A stretch of 64,000 nucleotides of DNA from Paraescarpia echinospica (Eukaryota > Annelida > Polychaeta > Sabellida > Siboglinidae): NCBI GenBank assembly GCA_020002185.1, contig CM034532.1, positions 47,825,962 to 47,889,961 of the forward strand, given 5' to 3'. The notes under the pieces are model-generated. The model saw nothing but the letters and a program-made list of their open reading frames with translations, had not been told where the DNA came from and did not search any database. The position numbers and the translations under genes were made by a program. Positions 1 to 10,957 of the stretch are shown here, piece after piece. How positions within the stretch are numbered: the stretch's first letter is position 1; each line of letters starts with the position of its first letter.

Positions 1-1272
1 GGTGACCGTAAGGTTCCACTGAGGTTGGTGAATACCTCGCCATTCAGATCTCTTTGATCCAGTTCCGTGGGTGACCGTAAGGTTCCACTGAGGTTGGTGA
101 ATACCTCGCCATTCAGATCTCTTTGATCCAGTTCCGTGGGTGACCGTAAGGTTCCACTGAGGTTGGTGAATACCTCGCCATTCAGATCTCTTTGATCCAG
201 TTCCGTGGGTGACCGTAAGGTTCCACTGAGGTTGGTGAATACCTCGCCATTCAGATCTCTTTGATCCAGTTCCGTGGGTGACCGTAAGGTTCCACTGCGG
301 TTGGTGAATACCTCGCCATTCAGATCTCTTTGATCCAGTTCCGTGGGTGACCGTAAGGTTCCACTGTGGTTGGTGATCACCTCGCCATTCAGATCTCTTT
401 GAATCAGTTCTGTGGGTGACCGTAAGGTTCCACTGCGGTTGGTGAATACCTCGCCATTCAGATCTCTTTGATCCAGTTCCATGGGTGACCGTAAGGTTCC
501 ACTGTGGTTGGTGAATACCTCGCCATTCAGATCTCTTTGATCCAGTTCCGTGGGTGACCGTAAGGTTCCACTGCGGTTGGTGAATACCTCGCCATTCAGA
601 TCTCTTTGATCCAGTTCCGTGGGTGACCGTAAGGTTCCACTGTGGTTGGTGATCACCTCGCCATTCAGATCTCTTTGAATCAGTTCTGTGGGTGACCGTA
701 AGGTTCCACTGCGGTTGGTGAATACCTCGCCATTCAGATCTCTTTGATCCAGTTCCATGGGTGACCGTAAGGTTCCACTGTGGTTGGTGAATACCTCGCC
801 ATTCAGATCTCTTTGATCCAGTTCCGTGGGTGACCGTAAGGTTCCACTGCGGTTGGTGAATACCTCGCCATTCAGATCTCTTTGATCCAGTTCTGTGGGT
901 GACCGTAAGGTTCCACTGTGGTTGGTGATCACCTCGCCATTCAGATCTCTTTGATCCAGTTCCGTGGGTGACTGTAAGGTTCCACTGCGGTTGGTGAATA
1001 CCTCGCCATTCAGATCTCTTTGATCCAGTTCCTTGGGTGACTGTAAGGTTCCACTGCGGTTGGTGATCACCTCGCCATTCAGATCTCTTTGATCCAGTTC
1101 TGTGGGTGACTGTATGGTTCCACTGCGGTTGGTGAATACCTCGCCATTCAGATCTCTTTGATCCAGTTCCGTGGGTGACCGTAAGGTTCCACTGCGGTTG
1201 GTGATCACCTCGCCATTCAGATCTCTTTGATCCAGTTCCGTGGGTGACTGTAAGGTTCCACTGTGGTTGGTT
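1..1272. repeat. 69-bp satellite array with 276-bp higher-order structure
   Basis: About 18.4 head-to-tail copies of a 69-bp unit fill the start of the window; the array is open on the left, so its true length is unknown. Units 1-4 share an ACTGAGG variant. From about position 294 the units alternate ACTGCGG and ACTGTGG forms, some with GATCACC in place of AATACC. Two rare variants recur exactly 276 bp apart: GAATCAGTTCTG at about 400 and 676, and TTCCATGGG at about 478 and 754. This is a four-monomer higher-order repeat. The last copies (after about 960) are more divergent and the array stops abruptly at TTGGGACAG. I see no open reading frame through it. The array probably lies in the eIF3e gene or just upstream of it. 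The monomer resembles one end of the MITE at 9894-10083. Confidence 0.97.
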
Positions 1273-3988
1273 GGGACAGTTAACCCATTAGACCTCAAGT
1301 CGGCCAAACCCACCCAAAGACTGACACTTCAATTCAGCCAAACCCAGCCCAACATGACCTCGAAAAAACCTGTATGGTGTGGTGGTGCCACCTAGCGGAT
1401 CGTTTTGAAAACAAACGATGTTTGAACGTGCTGATATCACATGTTATGATTCAAGTAAGTGGGGAAACGGACTTTAAAAAAAATGGCTGATGTCTAAAGG
1501 GTTAAAGTAGTAGAGGGCAGTACATTATGGGTTCTCTGGTGTGTTATGCTCCAGAGATGGAACAGTCAACCTCTGTAATCACATGTAGTTGTTGAAAAAG
1601 TTTAATGATCGTACTACATTGGTCAAAAAGAAGTTATTTAAATTTGTACATATTTAGGTTGCCCCGGTCCCATCTACAATGCATGTGTCAGATATGGGTC
1701 ACATCCACTAGAAAAACATCTGATTTGTGTGCGCCTGTTCCAGTTGTAGTAACAATTAGAATGAGTAATTCCAGTAACTAGAATGTTTTCCTATATTTGG
1801 TTGTACAAATGTACAGACATTTGCCAAGATGTGGGTAGCCACTACCCGAAAACAGCCAATGGCCATATCATGACAATGAACGTTTCAAATGTGTCAGAGG
1901 GGCATGCATCCTTGAAAATTATTCTGAGCTAACAACCTTATCTGACAGAGGAGACTTCTAGCTAATGATTCTTGACAATTGCATGATTACACGTACAGTT
2001 GTTAGCTCAGAATAATTTTTATGGATGTAAAAATCCGTCTCACTAGAAATGTTCATTGTCATGGTAATACACAAGCAAATGAGCCCATATTTCACATATC
2101 TTATATCATTCATTTATGTAATTAGCACTCCAAATTTGGGTAAGATATGTTCAGTATTAACAGAGATATGGCATATTTGTTATATGATCGTTTTTGGGTA
2201 GTGGCTACCCTTATACAGGGGTTTACGCAAGATCCTGCATCCTGTACGCATAGAAACAGTACCCGGATGCGTGCAAAATAATCGTTGAATCCCACAGGAC
2301 GCATGCATACCAATGACATAACAAAACTATATATTGAATATGAATGCCTTTAAGTTTAACTTCGTAGTTTATTATCGAATCAGTTCGTTTGGTACTTCTT
2401 TTCACGGGTCCTTCAAAATAACCATTCCCATAAGCATGTGCTTCCCGATTCTGAATGGTGCCTATTCCTCCGTGTGGCACCGCCCTGTGCATACTTTTGC
2501 GGAGCACCTCTTGGGACTGATTTGTGAACCAGAATACCGTTCCAATCTGTGCGTATGTCCGTTCTGGCTTCAGTGTTTGAGCGCAGTTGCTGTGCGTTTT
2601 AAGACTTCCTAATTTATTAGAGCTAAAACAAAGCGATTTACGAACATTCTTTTGTATAGCTAACTGCTCGTTATTACGAAACAAATGAAGGACCGTACGG
2701 CGACAACAGATAGTACAAGCATTCCGATCTTGACTCCCATCCCGGGGCCGATCGCACCAGTCGCATATCCAACAATCAAACCAATTTGATACCTCAGTGT
2801 GTCTGCTACCATTCCACATTGTTTCAGATATACAATTCAGTTATTATAAAATATTGATTTGAGGGAACTTTTGTGTCCCAAGTAGTGCTCTGGCTTGGAT
2901 CAACATGCGATTGATTAATATTGCTTGTTTCAAGTGCGGCATGCAGTAACCCGCGACCACATCGGTGCACACTAATTCAAACCTGAATGAGCGCTATGTG
3001 GGACATTATATTCCTGAAACGATGTGGAATGATGGAATAAATGCGTTGAGGTATAACATTTAGGCACAACTGTCATAATGCCAAAATTGGGGTGGGGCCG
3101 GATTCCACTCATCACAATTAAGTGTCCACAAAGTAATGCACAGTTCCATCTGCTGCCTATTGGCTGTTCCAATGCTACTGTCATCATCACGGTCACATTT
3201 TCAGCCACCTAAACAAATTCAGGAGCCTTCCAAAGTGAGTCATGGCTTCATCGATATCCTTAGTTTAGCTTTAGGAGATCTCCCAATGTGACATTTAGAC
3301 GCAAGCCAAGGCATCTAGCAGGCTAGCATGCCTTCTCATAAGTGAGGAAGGCTGCTCTAACTTCCAAAACTACATTGATTATCAAAGGAAAACATCAACA
3401 AATAAAACAATATATTTTAACAAGGCACATTATTTTAGTTAAGTTCTTGTTAGTATCAAACTAATAATAACAATAACCGGTTTACATGGGTTGTATAAGT
3501 TGTGATATTTAGATAACAATACTTAAATTAAAAAAGAGTAATAAGTTGGACCCTCGCTACAAGCGTGGGACCCTCTCAAGAGTCCCAAGGGCACCAAATT
3601 GTCAGGGGTTCACCTTTCGAGCACCCAACTATCAGGAGTTCATATACGACCCTTGAAACGAAAATAAATACCTATTTTCAAAATTTCCCACTGGTTAAGG
3701 GTTTGTACTTAACGTTAGATTGCTCATAATATTACACAATTGGTTTCCACAATTTTTTGCGAGGACCACCGATCAATTTGGTATGTTTATGTAACTTGTC
3801 TTGCTCACATTGACATTATAATAAATGTCATTCACAAATACTCCGGGGAAACTGCCATCTGTGTTTATCTGACACCATCCAGAAGATGGGCATTTTTGTT
3901 AGTGATTGTAATCATGATTACCTGCAAAAGTAATTGTAATTGACTACACTCAAGTTTATTTCAGCTACTAGTGGCGAGCCAGATTTAT
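1273..3988. other. Non-coding interval, probably eIF3e intron, holding one MITE
   Basis: Apart from the foldback element at 1833-2210, nothing here is recognised. An open frame of 198 codons on the minus strand (2223-2819), with several Cys residues near its N-terminus, overlaps a 92-codon frame on the other strand. Neither resembles a known family to me. No exon matching the missing N-terminal half of eIF3e was found. Confidence 0.5.
1833..2210. mobile_element. Foldback MITE-like inverted-repeat element
   Basis: The ends carry the same 15-mer in inverted form, GGGTAGCCACTACCC at 1833-1847 and its complement at 2196-2210. This 15-mer is itself nearly palindromic. Internal arms also pair: CATGACAATGAACG near 1868 with its complement near 2050, and AAAATTATTCTGAGCTAACAAC at about 1914-1936 with its complement at about 1998-2020. 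The result is a ~378-bp hairpin-forming unit without coding capacity, the architecture of a MITE. I could not define target-site duplications, so the exact ends and superfamily are uncertain. Confidence 0.65.
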
Positions 3989-5921
3989 TGGTTGTCGTTG
4001 TAGACTTACGATCGGTTGTCGTTGTAGACTTACGATCGGTTGTTGTTGTAGACTTACGATCGGTTGTCGTTGTAGACTTACGATCGGTTGTTGTTGTAGA
4101 CTTACGATCGGTTGTCGTTGTAGACTTACGATCGGTTGTCGTTGTAGACTTACGATCAGCTGTCATTGTAGACTTACGATCGGTTGTCATTGTAGACTTA
4201 CGATCGGTTGTCATTGTAGACTTACGATCGGTTGTCATTGTAGACTTACGATCGGCTGTCATTGTAGACTTACGATCGGTTGTCATTGTAGACTTACGAT
4301 CGGCTGTCATTGTAGACTTACGATCGGCTGTCATTGTAGACTTACGATCGGCTGTCATTGTAGACTTACGATCGGTTGTCATAATAGACTTACGATCGGT
4401 TGTCATTGTAGACTTACGATCGGTTGTCATTGTAGACTTACGATCGGCTGTCATTGTAGACTTACGATCGGCTGTCATTGTAGACTTACGATCGGCTGTC
4501 ATTGTAGACTTACGATCGGTTGTCATAATAGACTTACGATCGGTTGTCATTGTAGACTTACGATCGGTTGTCATTGTAGACTTACGATCGGCTGTCATTG
4601 TAGACTTACGATCGGCTGTCATTGTAGACTTACGATCGGTTGTCATCGTAGACTTACGATCGGCTGTCATCGTAGACTTACGATCGGTTGTCATTGTAGA
4701 CTTACGATCGGTTGTCATTGTAGACTTACGATCGGCTGTCATTGTAGACTTATGATCGGCTGTCATTGTAGACTTATGATCGGCTGTCATTGTAGACTTA
4801 CGATCGGTTGTCATTGTAGACTTACAATCGGTTGTCATTGTAGACTTACGATCGGCTGTCATTGTAGACTTATGATCGGCTGTCACTGTAGACTTACGAT
4901 CGGCTGTCATTGTAGACTTATGATCAGCTGTCATTGTAGACTTACGATCGGTTGTCATTGTAGACTTATGATCGGCTGTCATTGTAGACTTACGATCGGT
5001 TGTCATTGTAGACTTACGATCGGCTGTCATTGTAGACTTACGATCGGTTGTCATTGTAGACTTACGATCGGCTGTCATTGTAGACTTACGATCGGTTGTC
5101 ATTGTAGACTTACGATCGGCTGTCATTGTAGACTTATGATCGGCTGTCATTGTAGACTTATGATCGGGACTTATCGGCTGTTGTTATAGACTTACGATCG
5201 GCTGTCATTGTAGACTTATGATCAGTTGTCGTTGTAGACTTACGATCGGTTGTCATTGTAGACTTATGATCAGTTGTCGTTGTGAACTACGTCGGTTGTC
5301 GTATGAACTATCTGATCAGCTGTCATTCTAGCAGACTTGTGATCGGTTGTCATTGTAGACTTCTGATGCGGTTGTCGTATGAACTTCACGATCGGCTGTC
5401 ATTGTGAACTTATGATCGGCTGTCATTGTAGACATGCGATCAGCTGTCGTGTAGACTTGATCGGTTGTCATTGTAGACTCCGGTCGGTTGTCATTATAGA
5501 CTACGATGCGGCTGTCATTGTAGACTTATGATCGGCTGTCTTAGATCGGGGGTTGACTAGACTTCGATCGGCTGTCATTGTAGACTTATGATCGGCTGTC
5601 ATTGTAGACTTACGATCGGTTGTCATTGTAGACTTACGATCGGTTGTCATTGTAGACTTATGATCGGGACTTACGATCGGCTGTTGTTATAGACTTACGA
5701 TCGGCTGTCATTGTAGACTTATGATCAGTTGTCGTTGTAGACTTATGATCGGTTGTCATTGTAGACTTACGATCGGTTGTCATTGTAGACTTATGATCGG
5801 GACTTACGATCGGCTGTTGTTATAGACTTACGATCGGCTGTCATTGTAGACTGATGATCAGTTGTCGTTGTAGACTTATGATCGGTTGTCGTTGTAGACT
5901 TACGATTGGTTGTTATTGCAG
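3989..5921. repeat. 24-bp minisatellite abutting an eIF3e exon
   Basis: Roughly 80 tandem copies of a 24-bp unit, GGTTGTCATTGTAGACTTACGATC in two overlapping parts (GGTTGTCATTGTAGAC, then TTACGATC). Variation is mainly C/T at one site (GGTTGTC or GGCTGTC) and CATTG/CGTTG. The left and central parts (3989-5180) are regular; 5180-5920 is scrambled with insertions and truncated units. As 24 is divisible by 3, long periodic open frames occur on both strands (an 8-residue repeat such as MTADRKST on the minus strand); I treat these as by-products, not genes. The array ends inside the 3' splice site of the exon at 5922. Confidence 0.97.
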
Positions 5922-6046
5922 ACGATGGTGACGCCGCTCATGTTGCTGGAACAGCGCACTTGGCTCATCCACTGGAGTCTCTTTGTCTTCTTCAACCACC
6001 CGAAAGGTCGTGACCTCATCATCGAAATGTTCCTCGGACAGCCACC
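5922..6046 (+). CDS. EIF3E: eIF3e exon a
   Basis: 125 bp, 41 codons plus 2 bases. It starts after TTATTGCAG and ends before GTAAGT. It encodes [19 protein letters not shown] and then the FFNHPKGRD segment. The residues before LEQRTW are poorly conserved in the family. The acceptor is a variant of the adjoining 24-bp repeat unit. Confidence 0.95.
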
Positions 6047-9000
6047 GTAAGTTGTAGCGTTGTGTGCGACTCGCATGGCGGCTTTGTTTTGGATTCTTGA
6101 AAACGTTCTTGTTGTGGCTGGTGATGAGCAGAGAACAAACTGTAGTGGATGAGGAGAATGGTCTTGTAACCAGAGATAGGAGGCATCGTCACCCGCCAGG
6201 GGGTGGTAGATGATCATAAATATGCTGCCCGCCAACTTTTTGTGTGTTACGCCTGTGTTCACAATTATAATTTTTCTATCACGTAATGTAAACAAACCAT
6301 TCAGAATGTAAACAATTCTATTCGTTATATAACAGTTGTGGGTTGGTTTAACCGCAAAACTCTTAGATGTTCAGTGTGGTTGCAATGGTCCCTCATTCAA
6401 GACAACCAATTCAGCAAACTGCCTGTTGATAATTACCGCTCTGTGTGATTGCCGAGTAACAGACGGCCTCCCTTCAATGTTGATTGAGTGATTTTTGGTA
6501 AGCACGTAGTAGTGTTGGTGAGTGTGTGTGGTTTTGCAGATACTTGAATGCGATCCAGACGATGTCTCCACACATCCTGCGTTACCTGACGACCGCTGTC
6601 ATCACAAACAAGAGGAAGCGACATGTACTCAAAGAACTTGTCAACATCATACAACAGGTAGGACTTATCATCATTCTTCCTCAACTCCGAGGTAAGGCTG
6701 GCATCGATATTGGTCCTTGGTTTGTCTTTTCCATCTCCGTCTGTCATTGATCCCATTTCAATGTCATCTCCACTCTCCCCGCCTCTCGTTCCCCCCTGCC
6801 GAACCTGCCAGATCTCTCCACAGAGTCCTTCCGTCTAAGTCACGGTTTTCCTCACACAGTGGTATGTATCTGTACGAATTATCTTCACACTACAACCACA
6901 CCACCGCTGAAGGCTTTCCAGAGAAGTCGAGATGGTGTTCGATTAAGCAGGTCTGCCAGGGAGTAAAGTGCTTTGAGTAGTTCTATTGACAGGATACCAC
7001 GCTATGTAAGAACTCTTATCCTAGCAACAGGTTTGTCAGGGTCTGTTGCATTCAAATGAAACAGTCCACTATTTTTTCACCTGAAGAAATTGTATGTTAC
7101 TGTCAGCCTTCAGAGTTGGCATTATCCATTAAAATACTGCATAACATTCGGTTGTGTATAGCCGGTCACCTTGATGACCGCACACCAAAAAAGGGCAATG
7201 ACATACTACTAATGGTGCCATTGTGTTTGTTTGTGGTGACGATGATGTGTGTTTGCATGTGTTCTAGGAGTCGTACACGTACAAAGACCCGATCACAGAG
7301 TTCCTGGAGTGTCTCTACGTCAACTTTGACTTCGATGGCGCCCAGCAGAAGCTGCGAGACTGTGAGAAGGTCGGTGACTAATTCCGTGACCCTTTTCTAA
7401 AAGAAAAACACATACAGCAATGTGGTTGTTATTACCATTTGGTGTTGCGCTGCAAGGAAAGCAGTCCTAGACCATAATTAATGGGAGACGTCATCATGTG
7501 ACATTGGAGGCAGAGTATAAAAAAGTGGCCGAATGACCCGGCTTTGTACGGAGGAAAAGACACTTTCTGCATAACTGTTTTTTTTATTTTGACCAAATTT
7601 TCAATATATTAAGTATTGAAATTTTAAAAACGTTATGTAATATCCAAAATTATATATGATCAAATGTATAACTTTTTAAGACTAATTACTTCATTGCACA
7701 ACTCAATATATTGTTTGTTACAACAAAATTGAAGTATGTGAATGTCACTTTCAATGGGACTTTCCATAAATCTAACCCATTCAGAATTTCTCAGAATTTT
7801 TTGTTACCATGGTTACAATTACGCATCTCCTGTTACAGGTGCTGGTGAATGACTTCTTCCTTGTCGCCTGCATAGATGACTTCATTGAGAATGCTCGTCT
7901 GCTCATCTTTGAGACATTCATCAGGATACACCAGTGCATCAGCATCAGGTACTAGGGATAGATCACACTATCGCTTTCAGCGTAGATGAGTAAAGTGTGT
8001 GTGATTTTGAAACGGTGTCCTATTCTTTGATTTTTTTCAGAAAAATAAAATAATTTAAATATGGATAAGTTAAAAAGGGCAAGTTTGTAGACCATAACAC
8101 GTATGCTGCACACAGGCTTACATTACTAGTTTGATATATGCGCATATGTCAGTGTAGGATTTGACACAGATGCCGCTGAAGGTTGGTGACAAAAACAAAT
8201 CGTAACTTTGCGCACAGGCTGGAACAGATTGGCTGACTTTTAGCATTAGTTTCAGTGGAGCAAAACAGTACTGATTTGTAGCCTACTGCAAATTTGATAT
8301 CTAGAATAAACCATTCATGTGGTATAAGACTTGAATTTAATTGCTGCAATGCTGTGAAGACTGACGATGATTCTTGGCCAGATGTGACTCACGCACGCCG
8401 GATATTAAGTCGCACATGCCTATTCTACACACAAGCCAAATAGCTGTAGGTAATTTCCCATAAATGTTGCAATTTTTGCTTCTTTTTCTTCCCGTTGTTA
8501 CTGTTCCTAACTTTTATATCACCAAAAAACAACACTAACAGATAACACTCTTGTTGGTGTGACTGAACAGCTGTAGACCTGAGTGTCTTCATGTGTGTCC
8601 TGTGTGTGCAGCATGTTGGCCGAGAAGTTGAACATGCCACCTGAGGATGCTGAGAGGTGGATCGTCGACCTCATCCGACACTCCCCACTCGATGCCAAGA
8701 TCGACTCAAAACTGGTGAGATTGATATATGATTGTTGTTTGTTCCACACACAGTGAAATGTTGCTAATCTACATGAAGAACAGTAATGGTTAGAGAGCAA
8801 CATCTCTATTATGTCGCTAGCTTTGGGAGCAATCTGGCAGTATCTCCTCCCAAGGTACCAAGGTTTACTTGCTTCTTACTGCGTTCATTTGCTTCCTTCG
8901 ACTGTTGGCCTCTGACTTGGTCTCCACAGTTTTCTTACTCGGTGCCACTTCTTAGGTGTCTGCATTGGCTTCCTGTTCAATGTCATATCATTTTTAAGAT

Positions 9001-9750
9001 CTGTACTTTTACTTATGCACTTTTATCTAAGCAACTGGCATTTTTAAACTCCTTTTAGAATGCCTGTCCTGCTTCGATCATCTAGTTTTGTTAACTTTTT
9101 GTTCGTACAGTTAATACCAACATTGGGCCTAGGGCATTTACTGTTGCTGCACCGACTCATTTGAATTTCTTCCCTCTTAGTGTTAGAACAATTGAAAATA
9201 TTACACAATTCCGCCTTTATTTAAAAACTTACAGATCTTTATAACATTATGTATCCACTTTATCTCCTGGGGTATCCATCTATCTGTTGACAACTTGTTA
9301 ATACTCCTTATCGATTTTGAGATTGACTAACTCTTGTTTTTATGCATCTCTGGGCGTGGCTCCTGAGGATTTAGGCACGCAAGTAGTTACCTTATTATTT
9401 TAGCTAGCAAATTGAGAAAACACAGATGTAAATCTTTAGGTTGATTGACATACATCTTTGCTTCTACTGTTGAGCCATTGGCATTGTGTTCACTTCACCC
9501 AGAATGTTGTCACTGGCGACAACAGAATTTACACTGTCAGTGAGAAAGAATGTAACAACAAAAATATACATAATCTTTGATGTCACTTGTTGAGATACCG
9601 TCTTATGTGCTGCAGGGTCATGTTGTGATGGGAACGAATGCCAAGTCTCCGTATCAGCAGGTCATCGAGAAGACGAAGGATCTCGCCTACAAGTCCCAGA
9701 TGCTCGTCATGGCTGTCGAGAAGAAACTCCGACAAAAGGGAGGCAAAGAG
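5922..9750 (+). CDS. EIF3E: Eukaryotic translation initiation factor 3 subunit E (INT6), partial: six internal exons
   Basis: eIF3e is a PCI-domain subunit of the eIF3 complex, which binds the 40S ribosome and recruits mRNA in the cytoplasm. Six exons with canonical AG/GT borders and compatible phases are seen: 5922-6046, 6540-6657, 7268-7369, 7839-7948, 8612-8714 and 9616-9750. Together they encode about 231 residues, aligning with roughly residues 200-430 of the 445-residue human protein. Diagnostic stretches are [79 protein letters not shown] and [18 protein letters not shown]. The helical part of the PCI domain and its winged helix lie in exons 1-6. Relative to human, two residues are missing in ITNK-RKR (exon 6540-6657). 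The N-terminal ~200 residues are not in the window. The last exon is uncertain (see 14182). No disabling mutation is visible, so the gene looks functional. Confidence 0.96.
6540..6657 (+). CDS. EIF3E: eIF3e exon b
   Basis: 118 bp; its first base completes the Pro codon split from exon a. It encodes [20 protein letters not shown] followed by [19 protein letters not shown]. It lacks two residues found after ITNK in human eIF3e. Donor is CAG|GTAGGA. Confidence 0.95.
7268..7369 (+). CDS. EIF3E: eIF3e exon c
   Basis: 102 bp, 34 whole codons, [20 protein letters not shown] then [14 protein letters not shown]. The acceptor is TGTTCTAG and the donor AAG|GTCGGT, which is a weak donor. Confidence 0.95.
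7839..7948 (+). CDS. EIF3E: eIF3e exon d
   Basis: 110 bp, [20 protein letters not shown] then [16 protein letters not shown], ending with two bases of a Ser codon. The acceptor is TGTTACAG and the donor CAG|GTACTA. The residues belong to the PCI core. Confidence 0.95.
8612..8714 (+). CDS. EIF3E: eIF3e exon e
   Basis: 103 bp, completing the Ser codon and continuing [20 protein letters not shown] then [14 protein letters not shown]. This is the winged-helix part of the PCI domain. The acceptor follows a TGTG-rich tract (GTGTGCAG); donor CTG|GTGAGA. Confidence 0.95.
8835..9430 (+). mobile_element. L2/CR1-like LINE fragment (3' end), decayed
   Basis: Interrupted reading frames still spell the end of an L2/CR1-type reverse transcriptase protein: [11 protein letters not shown], then (after frameshifts) [18 protein letters not shown] and QFRLYLKTY. 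The 3' part TCTGTTGACAACTTGTTAA and the tail GGGCGTGGCTCCTGAGGATTTAGGC match the elements at 22.3-22.46 kb and 53.57 kb. It is a 5'-truncated, dead insertion in the sense orientation inside an eIF3e intron. Confidence 0.7.
9616..9750 (+). CDS. EIF3E: eIF3e exon f
   Basis: 135 bp, 45 codons, [20 protein letters not shown] then [20 protein letters not shown] and KGGKE, ending at phase 0 before GTGGGT. Only about 15 C-terminal residues of the family's length remain to be encoded downstream. Confidence 0.95.
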
Positions 9751-9893
9751 GTGGGTTTCTGCTGAGGTTTCTTGGTAGTTGGTAAGTCGGTGGTACCCAT
9801 AAACAAAAGAACTTAGTTTTTGGAAGCACAAATATCTGTCACTTACTAGGAAACATTTTATATAGCTTTTACATCCCAAGCACTTTGAACATA

Positions 9894-10083
9894 CGGTGGA
9901 ACCTCATTTTTAAGGTTAACCTCAGAACTGGGCCAAAGTGATACCTGAATGGTGAGATGACCAAATTAGCAGAACTAATTTCCTATATGTTGTTACGGAA
10001 ACAATTTGGCACTATCCTAGTGTGACCATAATTACAAGGTGGCTGTATTAACGAGGTAACCGTTAAACGAGGTTCAACTAGTG
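9894..10083. mobile_element. MITE with GGAACCTC / GAGGTTCAAC ends
   Basis: The ends are an imperfect inverted repeat, GGTGGAACCTC on the left and GAGGTTCAAC on the right, next to TA on both sides. Repeated GGTAACC / GGTCACC-like motifs lie within. A second copy in the other orientation lies at 16848-16994. The left half reads GAACTGGGCCAAAGTGATAC then CTGAATGGTGAG, close to the complement of the satellite monomer at 1-1272. The end sequence and TA flanks recall Tc1/mariner/pogo MITEs. Confidence 0.65.
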
Positions 10084-10957
10084 TCGATAAAACAGTTTAT
10101 TTGGCAAAATATAAAAAATCATTTGTATATTTTGTGGTTGCACAAATGACTGTGTAGGATATGCTGAATAGCTCTATGTACAGTCAAAGGCAGAAAACAA
10201 ATCATGCAAACCCCGCTATGCTGTGCACACTATACAATTTAAGGGATCACAGGACATGGGAATATTTTTGTTTTAAAAACTGATAAATTTCACCAACAAT
10301 GTATTATATGAAGTTACTGTACTAAAATTAAGGATATTTCATGATTTTTGTTTTCTAATATTTAAGTGCGGTAGGGGGTTTTAAACGAAAAAATAAGTCA
10401 TAAAACAGCAAAAGTTTAAATGAATAGAACACTGAAACCCCTATGCTAATTTATACAATTAAATTGCTTTTATTTAGATAATGAAGTATTCTAACTTTCT
10501 GTGCATATTGAAAAGCCCAGACATGCCTGTTATCTTCAACTCTGAAATGCATGTTAGATAAAGATGTATAATATTTAATAGTCCATTAAAAGTGACATAA
10601 TTATAAAATGTTTACCCCCTCCCCACCCCACCCCACACGTAATGCCAGGATTCATAGCCAACGCACCAATTCAGACAGTTTCCCACCCTGCACAGGTTAT
10701 GACTTGTGACCTACATGAATAATGATTGTATGTAGTACTCCATAGACTTGCTTGCTTCAAACTTGCATGTGTAGAAATAGGTTTTATGAGAAATATCAAC
10801 CTAAGCACCACTTCACTGAGACATTTTACAAATGCGACAGCAGTGTGTCCATATACAATCATCACATGTTTCACAAACTTTGAAGCATTTGCAACATATA
10901 ACACAACATCCATGTACACCATATGGCACATTGTGGAGCATAAAAAGTCACTTCTGA
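10084..10957. other. Intronic AT-rich sequence, nothing recognised
   Basis: AT-rich with homopolymer C run near 10618-10635. No coding or repeat feature was identified. It may include the 3' flank of the Mutator-like element, whose terminal repeats I could not find. Confidence 0.4.

Noticed and set aside
1..1272. CRISPR-like array
   Set aside because: Units are contiguous with no unique spacers, and the context is eukaryotic; it is a satellite.
2223..2819. 198-codon minus-strand frame with Cys-rich start
   Set aside because: No recognisable family, overlaps an open frame on the opposite strand, and its C-terminal part looks non-coding. Could be a transposon remnant, but I cannot support it.
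3918..5150. 410-codon minus-strand frame of MTADRKST-type repeats
   Set aside because: It is the translation of the 24-bp minisatellite; both strands are equally open and the array ends at a splice site of a real gene on the other strand.
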